A stretch of DNA of 64,000 nt from contig DAOUEM010000362.1 in NCBI GenBank assembly GCA_034430555.1, positions 4,836 to 68,835 on the forward strand. Reading direction: 5' to 3'. The notes below the pieces were generated by a model. That model saw only the letters and a list, made by a program, of their open reading frames with translations, was not told the origin of the DNA and ran no database searches. This stretch comes from DAOTXK01 sp034430555. Its GTDB lineage: Bacteria; Chloroflexota; Anaerolineae; Aggregatilineales; Ch27. This document shows positions 7,747 to 16,683 of this stretch, piece after piece (the stretch's first letter is position 1; each line of letters opens with the position of its first letter). Made by a program: the position numbers and the translations under genes.

Positions 7747-8994
7747 CTAAGCCATTCCCGCCAGCCGGAGTACGGTGTGCAGCATCACGTCCCCCGCGTT
7801 GACTACGTCCGCGTCGCGCGTGTACTCCGCCGGGTTGTGGCTCACCCCGTCCACCGACGGCACGAAAAACATCCCGCTGGGCGTGAGCGCGCTCAAACTC
7901 ATCGTATCGTGCCCGGCAAAGCTCATCAGCCGCGTGTGACTCAGGTCCAGCGACTCCGCCGCGCCCTCGATGGCGGCCATCACGCCCGCGTCCATCGGGG
8001 CCGGTGTGACGCCCCCCGCGCTCTCGATGTCCAGCGCCAGGTCGAATTCGGCAACGGTCTCCTCCGCCAGCGCGAACAGCGCCGCCCCCATCGCATCGAG
8101 CTGTTCCGACGACCCGTGCCGGAACTCCAGGGCCAGCCGGACCTGCCCCGGCACGATGTTAAACGCCCCCGGCCCGACCGCCAGCTTGCCGCAGTTGACC
8201 GTGCCCGGCAGGAAGTCGGCCAGCACCCGCTCCCTGGCCCGTCCCACGAAGGCCGCCGCGCCCCACAGCGCGTCACGCCGGCCGGGGACCGGCCTGGTGC
8301 CGGCGTGCGCCGCCTCCCCGCGGAAGGTCAGCCAGTAGTCGCGGATGCCCACGATGCCGGTCACCACGCCGATGTCGAGGCCGGCGTTTTCCAGCCGTGT
8401 GCCCTGCTCGATGTGCACCTCCACGTAGCCGGCCAGCGATGCCGGGTCGCGACGGGCGCCCAGGATGCTTTCCGGTGTCAGGCCCGCCCGGTCCAGCCCG
8501 GCCCGGAAGACGTCGGGCGGCGTGTGCGGATGGTGAATGTCCGCCTGGGTGAGCTGTCCGGCCAGGGCGCGGCTGCCCAGCAGGCTGATGTGCGTGCCCT
8601 CCTCGTCGGTGAAGCTGATGACTTCCAGGTGCACGGGTGGCGCGAAACCCGCCTCCTTGATCACGCGCAGGGCTTCCAGCGCGGCCAGCGCCCCCAGCGC
8701 CCCGTCGAAGGCTCCCCCGTCGACCACCGTGTCCAGGTGGGAGCCGAAGAGCAGGGTGGGTGCGTTCGGGTCGGCGGCGGGTAGGACGGCGGACTGGTTG
8801 CCCGCGCCATCCACCCGGTAGATGAACCCGTCTGCCTCGACGCGCTGTTGGAACCACGTCCGCGCGGCCATGTCGGCTTCGGACAGCGCCGGGCGCGAGA
8901 CCCCGCCCCCCTCCACGCCCTCCGGGGCGCCGATGGCGGCCAGGGCGGCCATATCGTCCAGCAGGCGTTGGGCGTTGACAGTCGTTGGGGGCAT
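7747..8994 (-). CDS. M20-family amidohydrolase (N-carbamoyl-L-amino acid hydrolase / allantoate amidohydrolase type)
   Basis: This 415-residue product has the zinc-ligand pattern of the hydantoinase/carbamoylase branch of M20. SHLDTV lies at 85-90, GGAFDG at 93-98, the catalytic pair DEEG at 130-133, and HIEQG in the middle. The SHNPAEY segment typical of the branch is near the C-terminus. These enzymes hydrolyse N-carbamoyl amino acids, allantoate or ureidoglycine in purine and pyrimidine salvage. Which substrate applies cannot be told from sequence. No other ureide-pathway gene is adjacent. Confidence 0.88.
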   Translation of the reverse strand: MPPTTVNAQRLLDDMAALAAIGAPEGVEGGGVSRPALSEADMAARTWFQQRVEADGFIYRVDGAGNQSAVLPAADPNAPTLLFGSHLDTVVDGGAFDGALGALAALEALRVIKEAGFAPPVHLEVISFTDEEGTHISLLGSRALAGQLTQADIHHPHTPPDVFRAGLDRAGLTPESILGARRDPASLAGYVEVHIEQGTRLENAGLDIGVVTGIVGIRDYWLTFRGEAAHAGTRPVPGRRDALWGAAAFVGRARERVLADFLPGTVNCGKLAVGPGAFNIVPGQVRLALEFRHGSSEQLDAMGAALFALAEETVAEFDLALDIESAGGVTPAPMDAGVMAAIEGAAESLDLSHTRLMSFAGHDTMSLSALTPSGMFFVPSVDGVSHNPAEYTRDADVVNAGDVMLHTVLRLAGMA

Positions 8995-9161
8995 CTTATT
9001 CTCGTCTTCCAGGGCAGAGTCGGCACACGATGTTGATTATGCCGTTTCCGTCTGATTCTGTCATGTGGGCAAAAAAACCTGTTCTCGCATCGCCCGGCGG
9101 GGTATACTGGCGGGTCGTACGTGCTATATTAAAAACATCAACAACGAGGACTCAAATCCCC

Positions 9162-10244
9162 ATGCGATTAGGCATTATCGGTCTGCCGCAAAGCGGCAAA
9201 ACCACGATCTTTAACGCGCTGACCGGGCAGAATCTACCCACCGGCTTCGGCGCTTCCGGGCAGATGGAAGTCCACACCGCCGTCGTGCCCGTGCCCGACG
9301 ACCGCGTCGATTTCCTGAGCGGCATCTACCAACCCAAAAAGACCACCTACGCCACCGTGACCTTCAAGGACATCGGCGGGCTGGACAGCGGCGTGGGCGA
9401 GGGCGGCCTGAGCGGTCCGCTGCGCAACGAGCTCACCCAGGTGGATGGTTTCGTGCACGTGACCCGTGTCTTCGCGGATGACAACGTGCCCCATCCCCTG
9501 GAAACCATCGACCCCCAGCGCGACCTCGACACCATGGAGAGCGAGTTCCTGCTGCTGGACCTGATCGCCGTCGAGAACCGGCTGGCCCGCCTCAAAGAGG
9601 AATGGACCAAGGGCAAGATGGAAAACCGCCGCTTTAACGAAATGGAAACGGCGGTGATGGAGCGGCTCCAGGCCCAGTTGGAGGCCGGCCAGCCCGTGCG
9701 CGCCCTGGACGATCTCACCCCGGACGACCTGAAGATGATGCGCGGTTACGGCCTGCTGACCCTCAAGCCCCAGTTGGTGCTGCTCAACACCGGCGACGAG
9801 GCGGTCACGCCGGAATCGCAGGTGTCCGTCGTTGGGGCGCGGACGGCGCTGGCCGCCCTGCAAGGGGCCATCGAGGCCGAGATCGCGCAGCTTTCGCCGG
9901 CGGACCGCGCTGACTTCCTGGTCGAGTATAATATCGAGGAGCCGGGCGCGTCCCGCGTGATCCGCCTCAGCTACGACCTGCTGGGCATCCAGTCCTTCTT
10001 CACCATCGGCGGCGACGAGGTGCGGGCCTGGAGCCTGCCGCGCGGGGGCACGGCGGTGGACGCCGCCGGGACGGTCCATACCGACCTGGCGCGGGGCTTC
10101 ATCCGGGCGGAGGTGATGACCATTGATGATCTAAAGGAGCTGGGCGACGAGAAGGCGGTCAAAGCGGCGGGCCGCCAGCGCCTGGAAGGCAAAACCTACC
10201 TCGTGCAAGATGGCGACGTGATCACCATACGCTTCAACGTCTGA
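9162..10244 (+). CDS. ychF: YchF/Obg-like GTPase or ATPase
   Basis: This 360-residue protein starts at ATG 9162 with CGAGGA before it; the longer upstream frame has no ribosome site. The P-loop GLPQSGKTT (7-15) differs from the usual GLPNVGKST of YchF. The C-terminal half matches the YchF TGS-like domain, with LARGFIRAEV and the ending GDVITIRFNV. YchF proteins bind ribosomes and usually prefer ATP because of an altered G4 motif; here the equivalent region reads LLNTGDE. It may be a divergent paralogue of the housekeeping YchF rather than the orthologue. Confidence 0.8.
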   Translation: MRLGIIGLPQSGKTTIFNALTGQNLPTGFGASGQMEVHTAVVPVPDDRVDFLSGIYQPKKTTYATVTFKDIGGLDSGVGEGGLSGPLRNELTQVDGFVHVTRVFADDNVPHPLETIDPQRDLDTMESEFLLLDLIAVENRLARLKEEWTKGKMENRRFNEMETAVMERLQAQLEAGQPVRALDDLTPDDLKMMRGYGLLTLKPQLVLLNTGDEAVTPESQVSVVGARTALAALQGAIEAEIAQLSPADRADFLVEYNIEEPGASRVIRLSYDLLGIQSFFTIGGDEVRAWSLPRGGTAVDAAGTVHTDLARGFIRAEVMTIDDLKELGDEKAVKAAGRQRLEGKTYLVQDGDVITIRFNV

Positions 10245-10279
10245 CGCCGCCGGAGGCTTTCCCCGAGGAGGCAGTTCCC

Positions 10280-10531
10280 ATGAGCGACGACGACATCCGC
10301 GTGACTCCCTGGGATGGTGCCGATCCGCCGACCGAGGCCGCCCTGCTGCGCCGGTATGCGGCCGAGGGTATGAGTCCCTGTACGTGGTCCAACGGGCCGG
10401 GTGACGTGTACGCCCCGCACAGCCACGGTTATCGATTCGTGACCGTGTCGGAGCTTCTGGCCTTGAACTGAGAGCGATGGACCACTGTCGGGCCGGGGGA
10501 CCTGGTTTGCCTGGAAGCCCACCGGCGCTGA
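10280..10531 (+). pseudogene. Degenerate cupin-domain gene
   Basis: The first 63 codons from ATG 10280 end in SNGPGDVYAPHSHGY, the metal-binding start of a small cupin, then reach a stop at 10469. In the same frame, codons 10487-10528 encode VGPGDLVCLEAH, which resembles the last strand of such cupins. The middle of the beta-barrel is absent. I read this as an internal deletion plus a stop. A ribosome site (GAGGAGG) precedes the ATG, so a short peptide may still be made. Confidence 0.5.
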
Positions 10532-10556
10532 TCGATCCCTGGAAGGTGGAGGACGC

Positions 10557-11915
10557 ATGTCTGACGAACTCAACGCCACGCTGAACTTCCCGCCCGGCTT
10601 TTTGTGGGGCACGGCCACCGCCGCTCACCAGGTCGAGGGCGGCAACCACAACAGTTGGACCGCCTGGGAGAACCTGGGCGGCGGGCGCGTCTACGGCGAC
10701 CACGTCAGCGGGGCGGCCTGCGACTGGTGGAACGGGCGCGCCGAGCAAGACTTCGACCGGGCCGCTTCCCTGAACAACAACGCCCTGCGTCTCTCCGTGG
10801 AATGGAGCCGCATCGAGCCGGAGCCGGGCCGCTGGGACCCGGACGCCCTCGACCGCTACCGCCAGATGATCCTGGCCCTGCGGGCGCGCGGCCTGGCGCC
10901 GATGGTCACGCTGCACCACTTCACCAATCCCCTCTGGTTGGAGGAGCGCGGCGGCTGGCTGGACGACGAGACGCCAGAGCGCTTTGGGCGCTACGCGGCC
11001 AGGGTGGCCGACGTCCTGGGCGAGCACGTCGACCTGTGGTGCACCATCAACGAGCCGGTCGTCTACAGCACGGTCAGTTACCTGCAGGGCAAGTGGCCGC
11101 CCGGTCAAGCGGATTTCGGCCAGGTGATGGCCCTGTTCGGCCAACTGGCGCGGGGCCATGCCGCCGCCTATCACGCCATCAAAGCGATCCGGCCGGCGGC
11201 GCAGGTCGGGCTGGCCAAGCACCAGATCAGCTTCCGCCCCGGCACGCCGCTGCTGGGCCATGGGGGCGTTTGGCTCCTGCACCGCCTGTTTAACGAGACC
11301 TTTTTTGGCCCCATGACCCACGGCTGGCTGAAGTTCCCGTTCCAGCGCGCCGTGCCGATCCCCCAGGCGCGCGATACGCTGGACTGGGTCGGCCTGCAAT
11401 ACTACAATCGCTACACCGTTTGCTTCAAGCCCTCCCAGCCGAAGATGCTCTTGTTTGATACCTGCGCCCGCCCGGACGTGCCGCACGGTCCCGGCGAGTG
11501 GGGGGAGCTGGCCCCAGAGGAGAGCCTGCCGCGGATCCGCCACCTCTATAAGCTGGTGCGCTGCCCGGTCTACGTCACCGAGATGGGCGTGCCCGACAGC
11601 GACGACAGCATCCGGCCCGGCTACCTGGCCCGCACCCTGCGCGCGGTGTGGAAGGCCTGCATGCACAGCTACCCGGTCAAGGGCTTTTTCCACTGGAGCC
11701 TGGTGGACAACTTCGAGTGGGCGGAGGGTTACGACCCGCGCTACCGCTTTGGGCTGTTCGGGGTGGATTTTGCCACGCAGGCGCGGACCGAGCGTCGCAG
11801 CGCCCGCCTCTACCGCGCCGTGTGCGCGGCCAACGCCCTGAGCGCCGCCATCGTCCGCGAGCACGCCCCGGAAGCCCTGGCGGAGACCTTCCCCGCGCCG
11901 CGCGCGCAGTTCTGA
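10557..11915 (+). CDS. GH1 family beta-glycosidase
   Basis: This 452-residue cytoplasmic enzyme carries the full GH1 series. FPPGFLWGTATAAHQVEG is at the N-terminus and LRLSVEWSRIEP follows. The acid/base Glu166 lies in TINEP and the nucleophile Glu342 in VTEMG; most members have TENG. The C-terminal HWSLVDNFEWAEGY motif is present. It should hydrolyse beta-glucosides or beta-galactosides with retention of configuration. GGTGGAGGA precedes the start. The Met in place of Asn after the nucleophile is a mild variation that may affect specificity. Confidence 0.9.
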   Translation: MSDELNATLNFPPGFLWGTATAAHQVEGGNHNSWTAWENLGGGRVYGDHVSGAACDWWNGRAEQDFDRAASLNNNALRLSVEWSRIEPEPGRWDPDALDRYRQMILALRARGLAPMVTLHHFTNPLWLEERGGWLDDETPERFGRYAARVADVLGEHVDLWCTINEPVVYSTVSYLQGKWPPGQADFGQVMALFGQLARGHAAAYHAIKAIRPAAQVGLAKHQISFRPGTPLLGHGGVWLLHRLFNETFFGPMTHGWLKFPFQRAVPIPQARDTLDWVGLQYYNRYTVCFKPSQPKMLLFDTCARPDVPHGPGEWGELAPEESLPRIRHLYKLVRCPVYVTEMGVPDSDDSIRPGYLARTLRAVWKACMHSYPVKGFFHWSLVDNFEWAEGYDPRYRFGLFGVDFATQARTERRSARLYRAVCAANALSAAIVREHAPEALAETFPAPRAQF

Positions 11916-11945
11916 TTGCCCTCGCCCCGGCGGCCTTGCTATACT
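11916..11945 (+). promoter_or_regulatory. Promoter of the first secreted SH3-like protein
   Basis: TTGCCC (11916-11921) and TATACT (11940-11945) are separated by 18 bases. The start codon follows 30 bases after the -10 hexamer. It lies immediately downstream of the glycosidase stop, so the secreted-protein genes probably have their own transcript. Confidence 0.5.
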
Positions 11946-11975
11946 GCGAGCGTACCGGAGATTGAGGGGGATTGC

Positions 11976-13772
11976 ATGAAACGGATTGCTGCACTTATCC
12001 TGGTTTTTCTCGTGTGTGGGGCCGCGTCTGGCCCTTCGCTGGTGATGGCCCAGGGTGATGGCGAGACCTGCCCGGCCCTCGTCGATTCAGCGCTGGCGTT
12101 GACCGCTGATTCCTGCGCGGCGGCTGGGCGCAACGAGGCCTGTTACGGGCACAGCCAGGTTGAGTGGCAGCCGCAGCCCGATGCGGAAGGCCTGGTATTC
12201 GAGCAAGCCGGGGACATCGTCGACGTGGCCGGGCTGGCCAGCTTGCGTACGTCGGCGCTGGACGTGGCGGCGGAGACCTGGGGTATTGCCCTGCTGCGCC
12301 TGCAAGCCGACCTGCCCGACTCCCTGCCTGGGCAGAGACCGCTGCCCGGTCAGAACGTGACGATGCTGCTTTTTGGCGATGTGGCCCTGGCCGATGCCGG
12401 CGGATCGGCCCCGCTTGTCGACACGGTGGAAGCGGCGGCCACGACGGGCGTCAACATCCGCGCCCTGCCGATGACCTCGGCCCCGGTCCTGGGATCGCTG
12501 CGGGCCGGCGAAACGGTCAGCGTCGACGGCCGGCTGGCCGATTCGAGCTGGGTGCGCGTGCGCCTGGCCGGTGATGAGGTCGGGTGGGTCGCCGCGCCGT
12601 TCCTGGTCGGCGACTTCGACTTGGCAGACCTGCCGACTCTCAGCGGCGATAGTGAGTCTGGGGAACAGGCCGGCCCAATGCAAGCCTTCACCTTCACGAC
12701 CGGCTTTGGGGCCGTTCCTTGCGCTGCCGCGCCGCCCGACGGCCTGCTGCTGCAGACGCCCACCGGGCAGCGGGTGACCCTGCGCGTGAACGGCATCCGG
12801 CTGACGCTTGGCTCTACGGCGTTTTTGCAGGCGGAAGCCGGCGGCGACATGGTGGTGAGTGTGGTGGAAGGCCAGGCAGCCCTGGCCGCGTTCGGCGTGG
12901 CGCAGACTGTGCCGGAAGGTGCGTATGCCACCGTGCCCTTGGACGATGATGGGCTGGCTTCCGGCCCACCCGCCGCTCCAGCGCCGTATGACGAGGCGGC
13001 CCTGTCGGCCCTGCCGGTGGGGAACCTGGATCGGACTATCGTCGTCGCCCCCGCCTGGGACGGGGAGCCGGTCGCCGCCGCCGAAGAAACGATCGCCGGG
13101 CCGGATACGGCGGAGACTCAAGAACCGGCGGTATCTGACCCGCTGGCCTCGGTTGGCGCGGACGATCCATGCATGGTGGGGGCGGGGCCCAGCAACGTCA
13201 ACCTGCGCAGCGGGCCGGGCACGAACTACCCGGTGCAGGGACAGCTTGGCGCGGGGCAAACGGCCAGCCCTGATGGTCAGGCGGTGGGCGCGGATAACAT
13301 GACGTGGTGGCGGTTGGCTGATGGCACCTGGATCCGCTCGGACGTGGTGGGATCGGCGGGGGCCTGCCCGGCGCTGCCGGTGGTGACGGATGGCCTGCCG
13401 CCTCCGCCCGCGCCACCGTCCTCAGGCGGGGGGACGGAAACCGTGCGGGTGCATATAGCCCCCGACTTCTGCGAAGTTTACGGCGAGCTTCGGCCCGGCG
13501 TGCGTGTCCAGTTGGAGGCGGGGTCCGGTTGCAGCCCTACTGCTGAACGCCGGGCCGCCGTGACCGCCGCCAACATGCCCGGCTTTTACGTGGATGGCGT
13601 GCCTGTTGGTGGCGTGTTCTATGAATCTGAGGTGTACGGCTTGGTTAGCCAGTGTTACACTATGGAGACACATGCCTACTGGATCGCCACACCCGGCACG
13701 CATGGTTTTACCCAGGATGGTCGGCTGACCGATGGCGATATGACGACCTGCCTGTTCACCGTACCGGAATGA
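11976..13772 (+). CDS. Secreted protein with two SH3b-like domains and a FecR-like segment (paralogue 1 of 3)
   Basis: The 598-residue product starts with a clear signal peptide (KRIAALILVFLV, ending near LVMAQ). A conserved block with NEACYGH and LQADLPDSLPGQ follows. Next is an SH3b-like domain (VNIRALP...GETVSVDGRL..DSSWVRV, about residues 155-208). Then comes a FecR-like beta segment with TAFLQAEAGGDMVVS (about 285-315), and a second SH3b (VNLRSGPGTNYP, about 405-450). It should act outside the membrane, possibly in wall or surface binding. No catalytic residues are evident. Two further paralogues follow directly. Confidence 0.8.
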   Translation: MKRIAALILVFLVCGAASGPSLVMAQGDGETCPALVDSALALTADSCAAAGRNEACYGHSQVEWQPQPDAEGLVFEQAGDIVDVAGLASLRTSALDVAAETWGIALLRLQADLPDSLPGQRPLPGQNVTMLLFGDVALADAGGSAPLVDTVEAAATTGVNIRALPMTSAPVLGSLRAGETVSVDGRLADSSWVRVRLAGDEVGWVAAPFLVGDFDLADLPTLSGDSESGEQAGPMQAFTFTTGFGAVPCAAAPPDGLLLQTPTGQRVTLRVNGIRLTLGSTAFLQAEAGGDMVVSVVEGQAALAAFGVAQTVPEGAYATVPLDDDGLASGPPAAPAPYDEAALSALPVGNLDRTIVVAPAWDGEPVAAAEETIAGPDTAETQEPAVSDPLASVGADDPCMVGAGPSNVNLRSGPGTNYPVQGQLGAGQTASPDGQAVGADNMTWWRLADGTWIRSDVVGSAGACPALPVVTDGLPPPPAPPSSGGGTETVRVHIAPDFCEVYGELRPGVRVQLEAGSGCSPTAERRAAVTAANMPGFYVDGVPVGGVFYESEVYGLVSQCYTMETHAYWIATPGTHGFTQDGRLTDGDMTTCLFTVPE

Positions 13773-13803
13773 TGTGGCATGCTGCCGTACAATCAGGTTA
13801 GGG

Positions 13804-15243
13804 ATGGAAGAAGGCATGGTCATTCGACGGTTCCTATTGCTGGGCCTGCTGTGGACGCTGGTCGCCGGGGCGCTGCCGGCGCTGGCCCAGGGCGATCCCG
13901 ATGTCTGCCCGGCCATCATGACGGCGGCGCTGGAGTCGACCGGCGATTTGTGCGCGTCGACAGTCCGCGGCGAGGTGTGTGTCGGCCATCCAACCGTCGT
14001 GGCGGACCTCTTCGCCCGGGCGGAGGATGCGGGCGCGGTCTTCGCCAGGCCGGGCGACCGGGCCTCGGCGGCGGCTTTCCAGCGCCTGCAAGCCGCGGCC
14101 CTGGACCCTGACGCCGGCACGTGGGGGGTGGTCCTGGCGCGGCTGGGGGCCGGTCTACCGGAGTCGCCCGCCGACCTCTACCTGACCCTGCTGCTGCTGG
14201 GCGGCGTGGACCTCGTGCCGGGCGTGCCGCCGCCCCCGCTCTTCGGCCTGACGCCCGCCGGGACGGTCAACGTGCGGCGCGGCCCTTCCACCCGCGACCC
14301 GATCGTCGGGCAGTTCACGCCGGGCCAGAACATAGTCACCGATGGGCGGCTGGCCGACTCGTCCTGGCTGCGCATCCGCTGGGAAGAAAGCCACGCCTGG
14401 GTTTTTGCCGAGCTGGTGCGGCCCCAGGGCGATGTCGCCGGGCTGGACGTGATCGATCCCCATGAGCCGCCGCTGGTCTACGGGCCGCTGCAGGCTTTTT
14501 CCCTGGCGGCGGAGCCTGGTAACCCGGCCTGCCCGGGGATCCCGCCGGGCGGCCTGCTGGCGCAGACGCCGGACGGCGCGGGCGAGGTCACGCTGCTGAT
14601 CAACCAGGCCTGGCTGCACATCGCCGGCACTGCCTGGCTCCGAGCCGAACCAGGGTTGATGCGCGTGTGCGCGGTGGCGGGCGGCATCCGGCTGCAAACG
14701 CGCCCGGGGGATGCTTTTGCCCTGGCGGGGTCGTGTATCTCGCTGCCGCTCGACGATACACCCGCGCCGGCCGCTGCCCCCGACCCGGCGGAGCCGTTCG
14801 AGGCGACTCCCTTAGCGCCCGCCCTGGCCCTGCTGCCGGCAGTGGTCCCGGTCCCCCCGCCGCTGACCGACGACGCCATCGCCGCGCTGGCCGTGATCCC
14901 GCCCTCCGGCGTATGGCAGGCCGTCTATGATACGGCCGCGTTGAGCTGCCCCAGCGGCTTCGGCGGCCCGGTCGACGTGTCCGCGTCGAACGGGCCGCGT
15001 GATATCACTTTCTTGCCGGGTGGGGGACGGGCCGAGCTGACCGAGCCTGAGACCCGCCAGCCGCTGATCTTCGCCCGCACCGCGCCGGACGTTTTCAGCG
15101 CCGCCACCGCCGGGGATGACGGTACTATCGAAGTGGTGACCTGGCGCATCGCCGCCCCGGATCGCCTGGAGGGACTGTCGGTGCTCACTTTCCCGGATGA
15201 CTGCGTGGTAGAGGCGCCCTTTGTCTTGACCCTGGACCGGTAG
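13804..15243 (+). CDS. Secreted SH3b-containing protein (paralogue 2 of 3)
   Basis: About 479 residues with a signal peptide ending near LPALAQG. ATG 13804 and ATG 13816 are both possible starts; an AGAAGG lies only one base before the second, so the first is preferred. It keeps the family layout: an N-terminal Cys-rich block (DVCPAIM), one SH3b domain (VNVRRGPSTRDPIVGQF, DSSWLRI), a FecR-like segment, and a C-terminal beta domain with PSGVWQAVYDTAALSCPSG. A TACAAT element at 13788-13793 would start transcription close to the first codon. The product is likely extracellular. Confidence 0.78.
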   Translation: MEEGMVIRRFLLLGLLWTLVAGALPALAQGDPDVCPAIMTAALESTGDLCASTVRGEVCVGHPTVVADLFARAEDAGAVFARPGDRASAAAFQRLQAAALDPDAGTWGVVLARLGAGLPESPADLYLTLLLLGGVDLVPGVPPPPLFGLTPAGTVNVRRGPSTRDPIVGQFTPGQNIVTDGRLADSSWLRIRWEESHAWVFAELVRPQGDVAGLDVIDPHEPPLVYGPLQAFSLAAEPGNPACPGIPPGGLLAQTPDGAGEVTLLINQAWLHIAGTAWLRAEPGLMRVCAVAGGIRLQTRPGDAFALAGSCISLPLDDTPAPAAAPDPAEPFEATPLAPALALLPAVVPVPPPLTDDAIAALAVIPPSGVWQAVYDTAALSCPSGFGGPVDVSASNGPRDITFLPGGGRAELTEPETRQPLIFARTAPDVFSAATAGDDGTIEVVTWRIAAPDRLEGLSVLTFPDDCVVEAPFVLTLDR

Positions 15244-15281
15244 CCCTCGACGTTTCACCGCTCAGAGCGCGTGAGTCCCAC

Positions 15282-15310
15282 CTGCCAAAAGCGGCCAATT
15301 TGTGTACACT
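15282..15310 (+). promoter_or_regulatory. Putative promoter of the third secreted paralogue
   Basis: CTGCCA (15282-15287) and TACACT (15305-15310) are separated by 17 bases. They lie about 40 bases before the start codon. Each hexamer matches four of six consensus positions. Confidence 0.4.
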
Positions 15311-15347
15311 CCGGACAAAGACTATCTGGTTATTTTGAGGTGGGATA

Positions 15348-16586
15348 ATGGTAAAAGTAATGTCGAGATTGATGCTGATCGCAGGGCTGTGTGTGCTCGC
15401 CCTGCCGCTGGCGGCGCTGGCCCAGCAGGGCGAAGAAGCCTGCCCGGCCTTCGTCTTCGAAGCGCTGGAAGTTTCGGCGGCGGCCTGCGACGGCACCGCC
15501 CGCAACGAGGCCTGTTACGGGCATGACGATGTCAGCGCCGAGCCGGTCCCGGACGCGGCGACCTTCACCTTCGCCGCAGCCGGCGACATCGTGCCGCTGA
15601 CCGACCTGCGCCGCTTGCAGCTGGAGGGCATGGACCTGGCCGACCAGACCTGGGGGGTGGCTCTGCTGCGTCTGCAGGCCGACCTGCCCGATACGCTGCC
15701 CGGCCAGAACGTGACGCTGGTGTTGTTCGGTGATGTCGTGCTGGACAACGCGCCCCTGGCAGCCGACGCCGGCGGCGAGTCCTTCGGCCCGATGCAGGCC
15801 TTTTATTTCGCCACCGGCCTGGGCGACCCGCCCTGCGCGGAAGCGCCGGTCAGCGGCCTGCTGATCCAGACGCCGGAGGAGGCCGAACAGGCCATCACCC
15901 TGACCATCAACGAGGCCACCGTCACCCTCGGCTCGACGGCCTTTTTGCAGGCGGAAGCCGGGGGCGATATGGTGGTCAGCCTGCTGGATGGCGCGGGCCA
16001 GATCACCGCCGCGGGCGAGACCCAGGCCGTGCCCGCCGGGTCGCAGACCCGCCTGCCGCTCGACGACGACCTGGCCGCTGCCGGGCCGCCCTCCCCGCCG
16101 GAGCCGTTCGACGAGACGCGGCTGCTGGGCCTGCCGCTGGACCTGCTGGCGGAAGAAATCGAGGTGCCGCCCCCGCTGACCGAGGACGAGATCGCCGACT
16201 ACCTGGCATCGCAGGCCCCGGTCGGCGGCGGCCTGCCCACACCCGGCATCTGGGTGGTGGAGACGACGGTGGTCAGTATCACCTGCGAGGGCTTCAGCCA
16301 GACGATGGACATGAGCGCCGAAAGCCGGGGCGAGCAGGGCGTGCTCACCGTGGAAGACGGCGGCGCGACGATAGTCGTATCGGACCTGGAGGAAGGCGTG
16401 ATCTTCACCTTTGAGCGGGCCGCGGACGGCGCGTACACCGCCTCCTTGACCGTGGAGGGTATGGTGATGGCGATGACGATTACCGTGCTCGACAGCGAGA
16501 CGATCGAGCTGCGCCAGGAGGGGGCTCAGGAAGGGTGCACGTTTACGACCATGACGACGATTGTCCGCGTGGGCGACGCCAAGTAG
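15348..16586 (+). CDS. Secreted FecR-like protein (paralogue 3 of 3)
   Basis: This 412-residue product has a signal peptide ending near LAALAQQ, and GAGGTGGG precedes the ATG. It lacks a recognisable SH3b domain. It shares the other family blocks: NEACYGH, LQADLPDTLPGQNVTL, GPMQAFYFATGLG and TAFLQAEAGGDMVVS. The C-terminal part (PTPGIWVVETTVVSITCEGF) resembles the end domain of paralogue 2. The gene reads as a shortened family member that lost the SH3b unit. An extracellular location is inferred from the signal peptide. Confidence 0.78.
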   Translation: MVKVMSRLMLIAGLCVLALPLAALAQQGEEACPAFVFEALEVSAAACDGTARNEACYGHDDVSAEPVPDAATFTFAAAGDIVPLTDLRRLQLEGMDLADQTWGVALLRLQADLPDTLPGQNVTLVLFGDVVLDNAPLAADAGGESFGPMQAFYFATGLGDPPCAEAPVSGLLIQTPEEAEQAITLTINEATVTLGSTAFLQAEAGGDMVVSLLDGAGQITAAGETQAVPAGSQTRLPLDDDLAAAGPPSPPEPFDETRLLGLPLDLLAEEIEVPPPLTEDEIADYLASQAPVGGGLPTPGIWVVETTVVSITCEGFSQTMDMSAESRGEQGVLTVEDGGATIVVSDLEEGVIFTFERAADGAYTASLTVEGMVMAMTITVLDSETIELRQEGAQEGCTFTTMTTIVRVGDAK

Positions 16587-16683
16587 TTCGCGGCGGTCAA
16601 TCGGTTTGCATCAGGGCGCGGCGCTGTCCGCGTCCTGTTGATTCCCGTTTCTCTCACCGCTGCTTTTCGCCAGCCGCTCGCTG

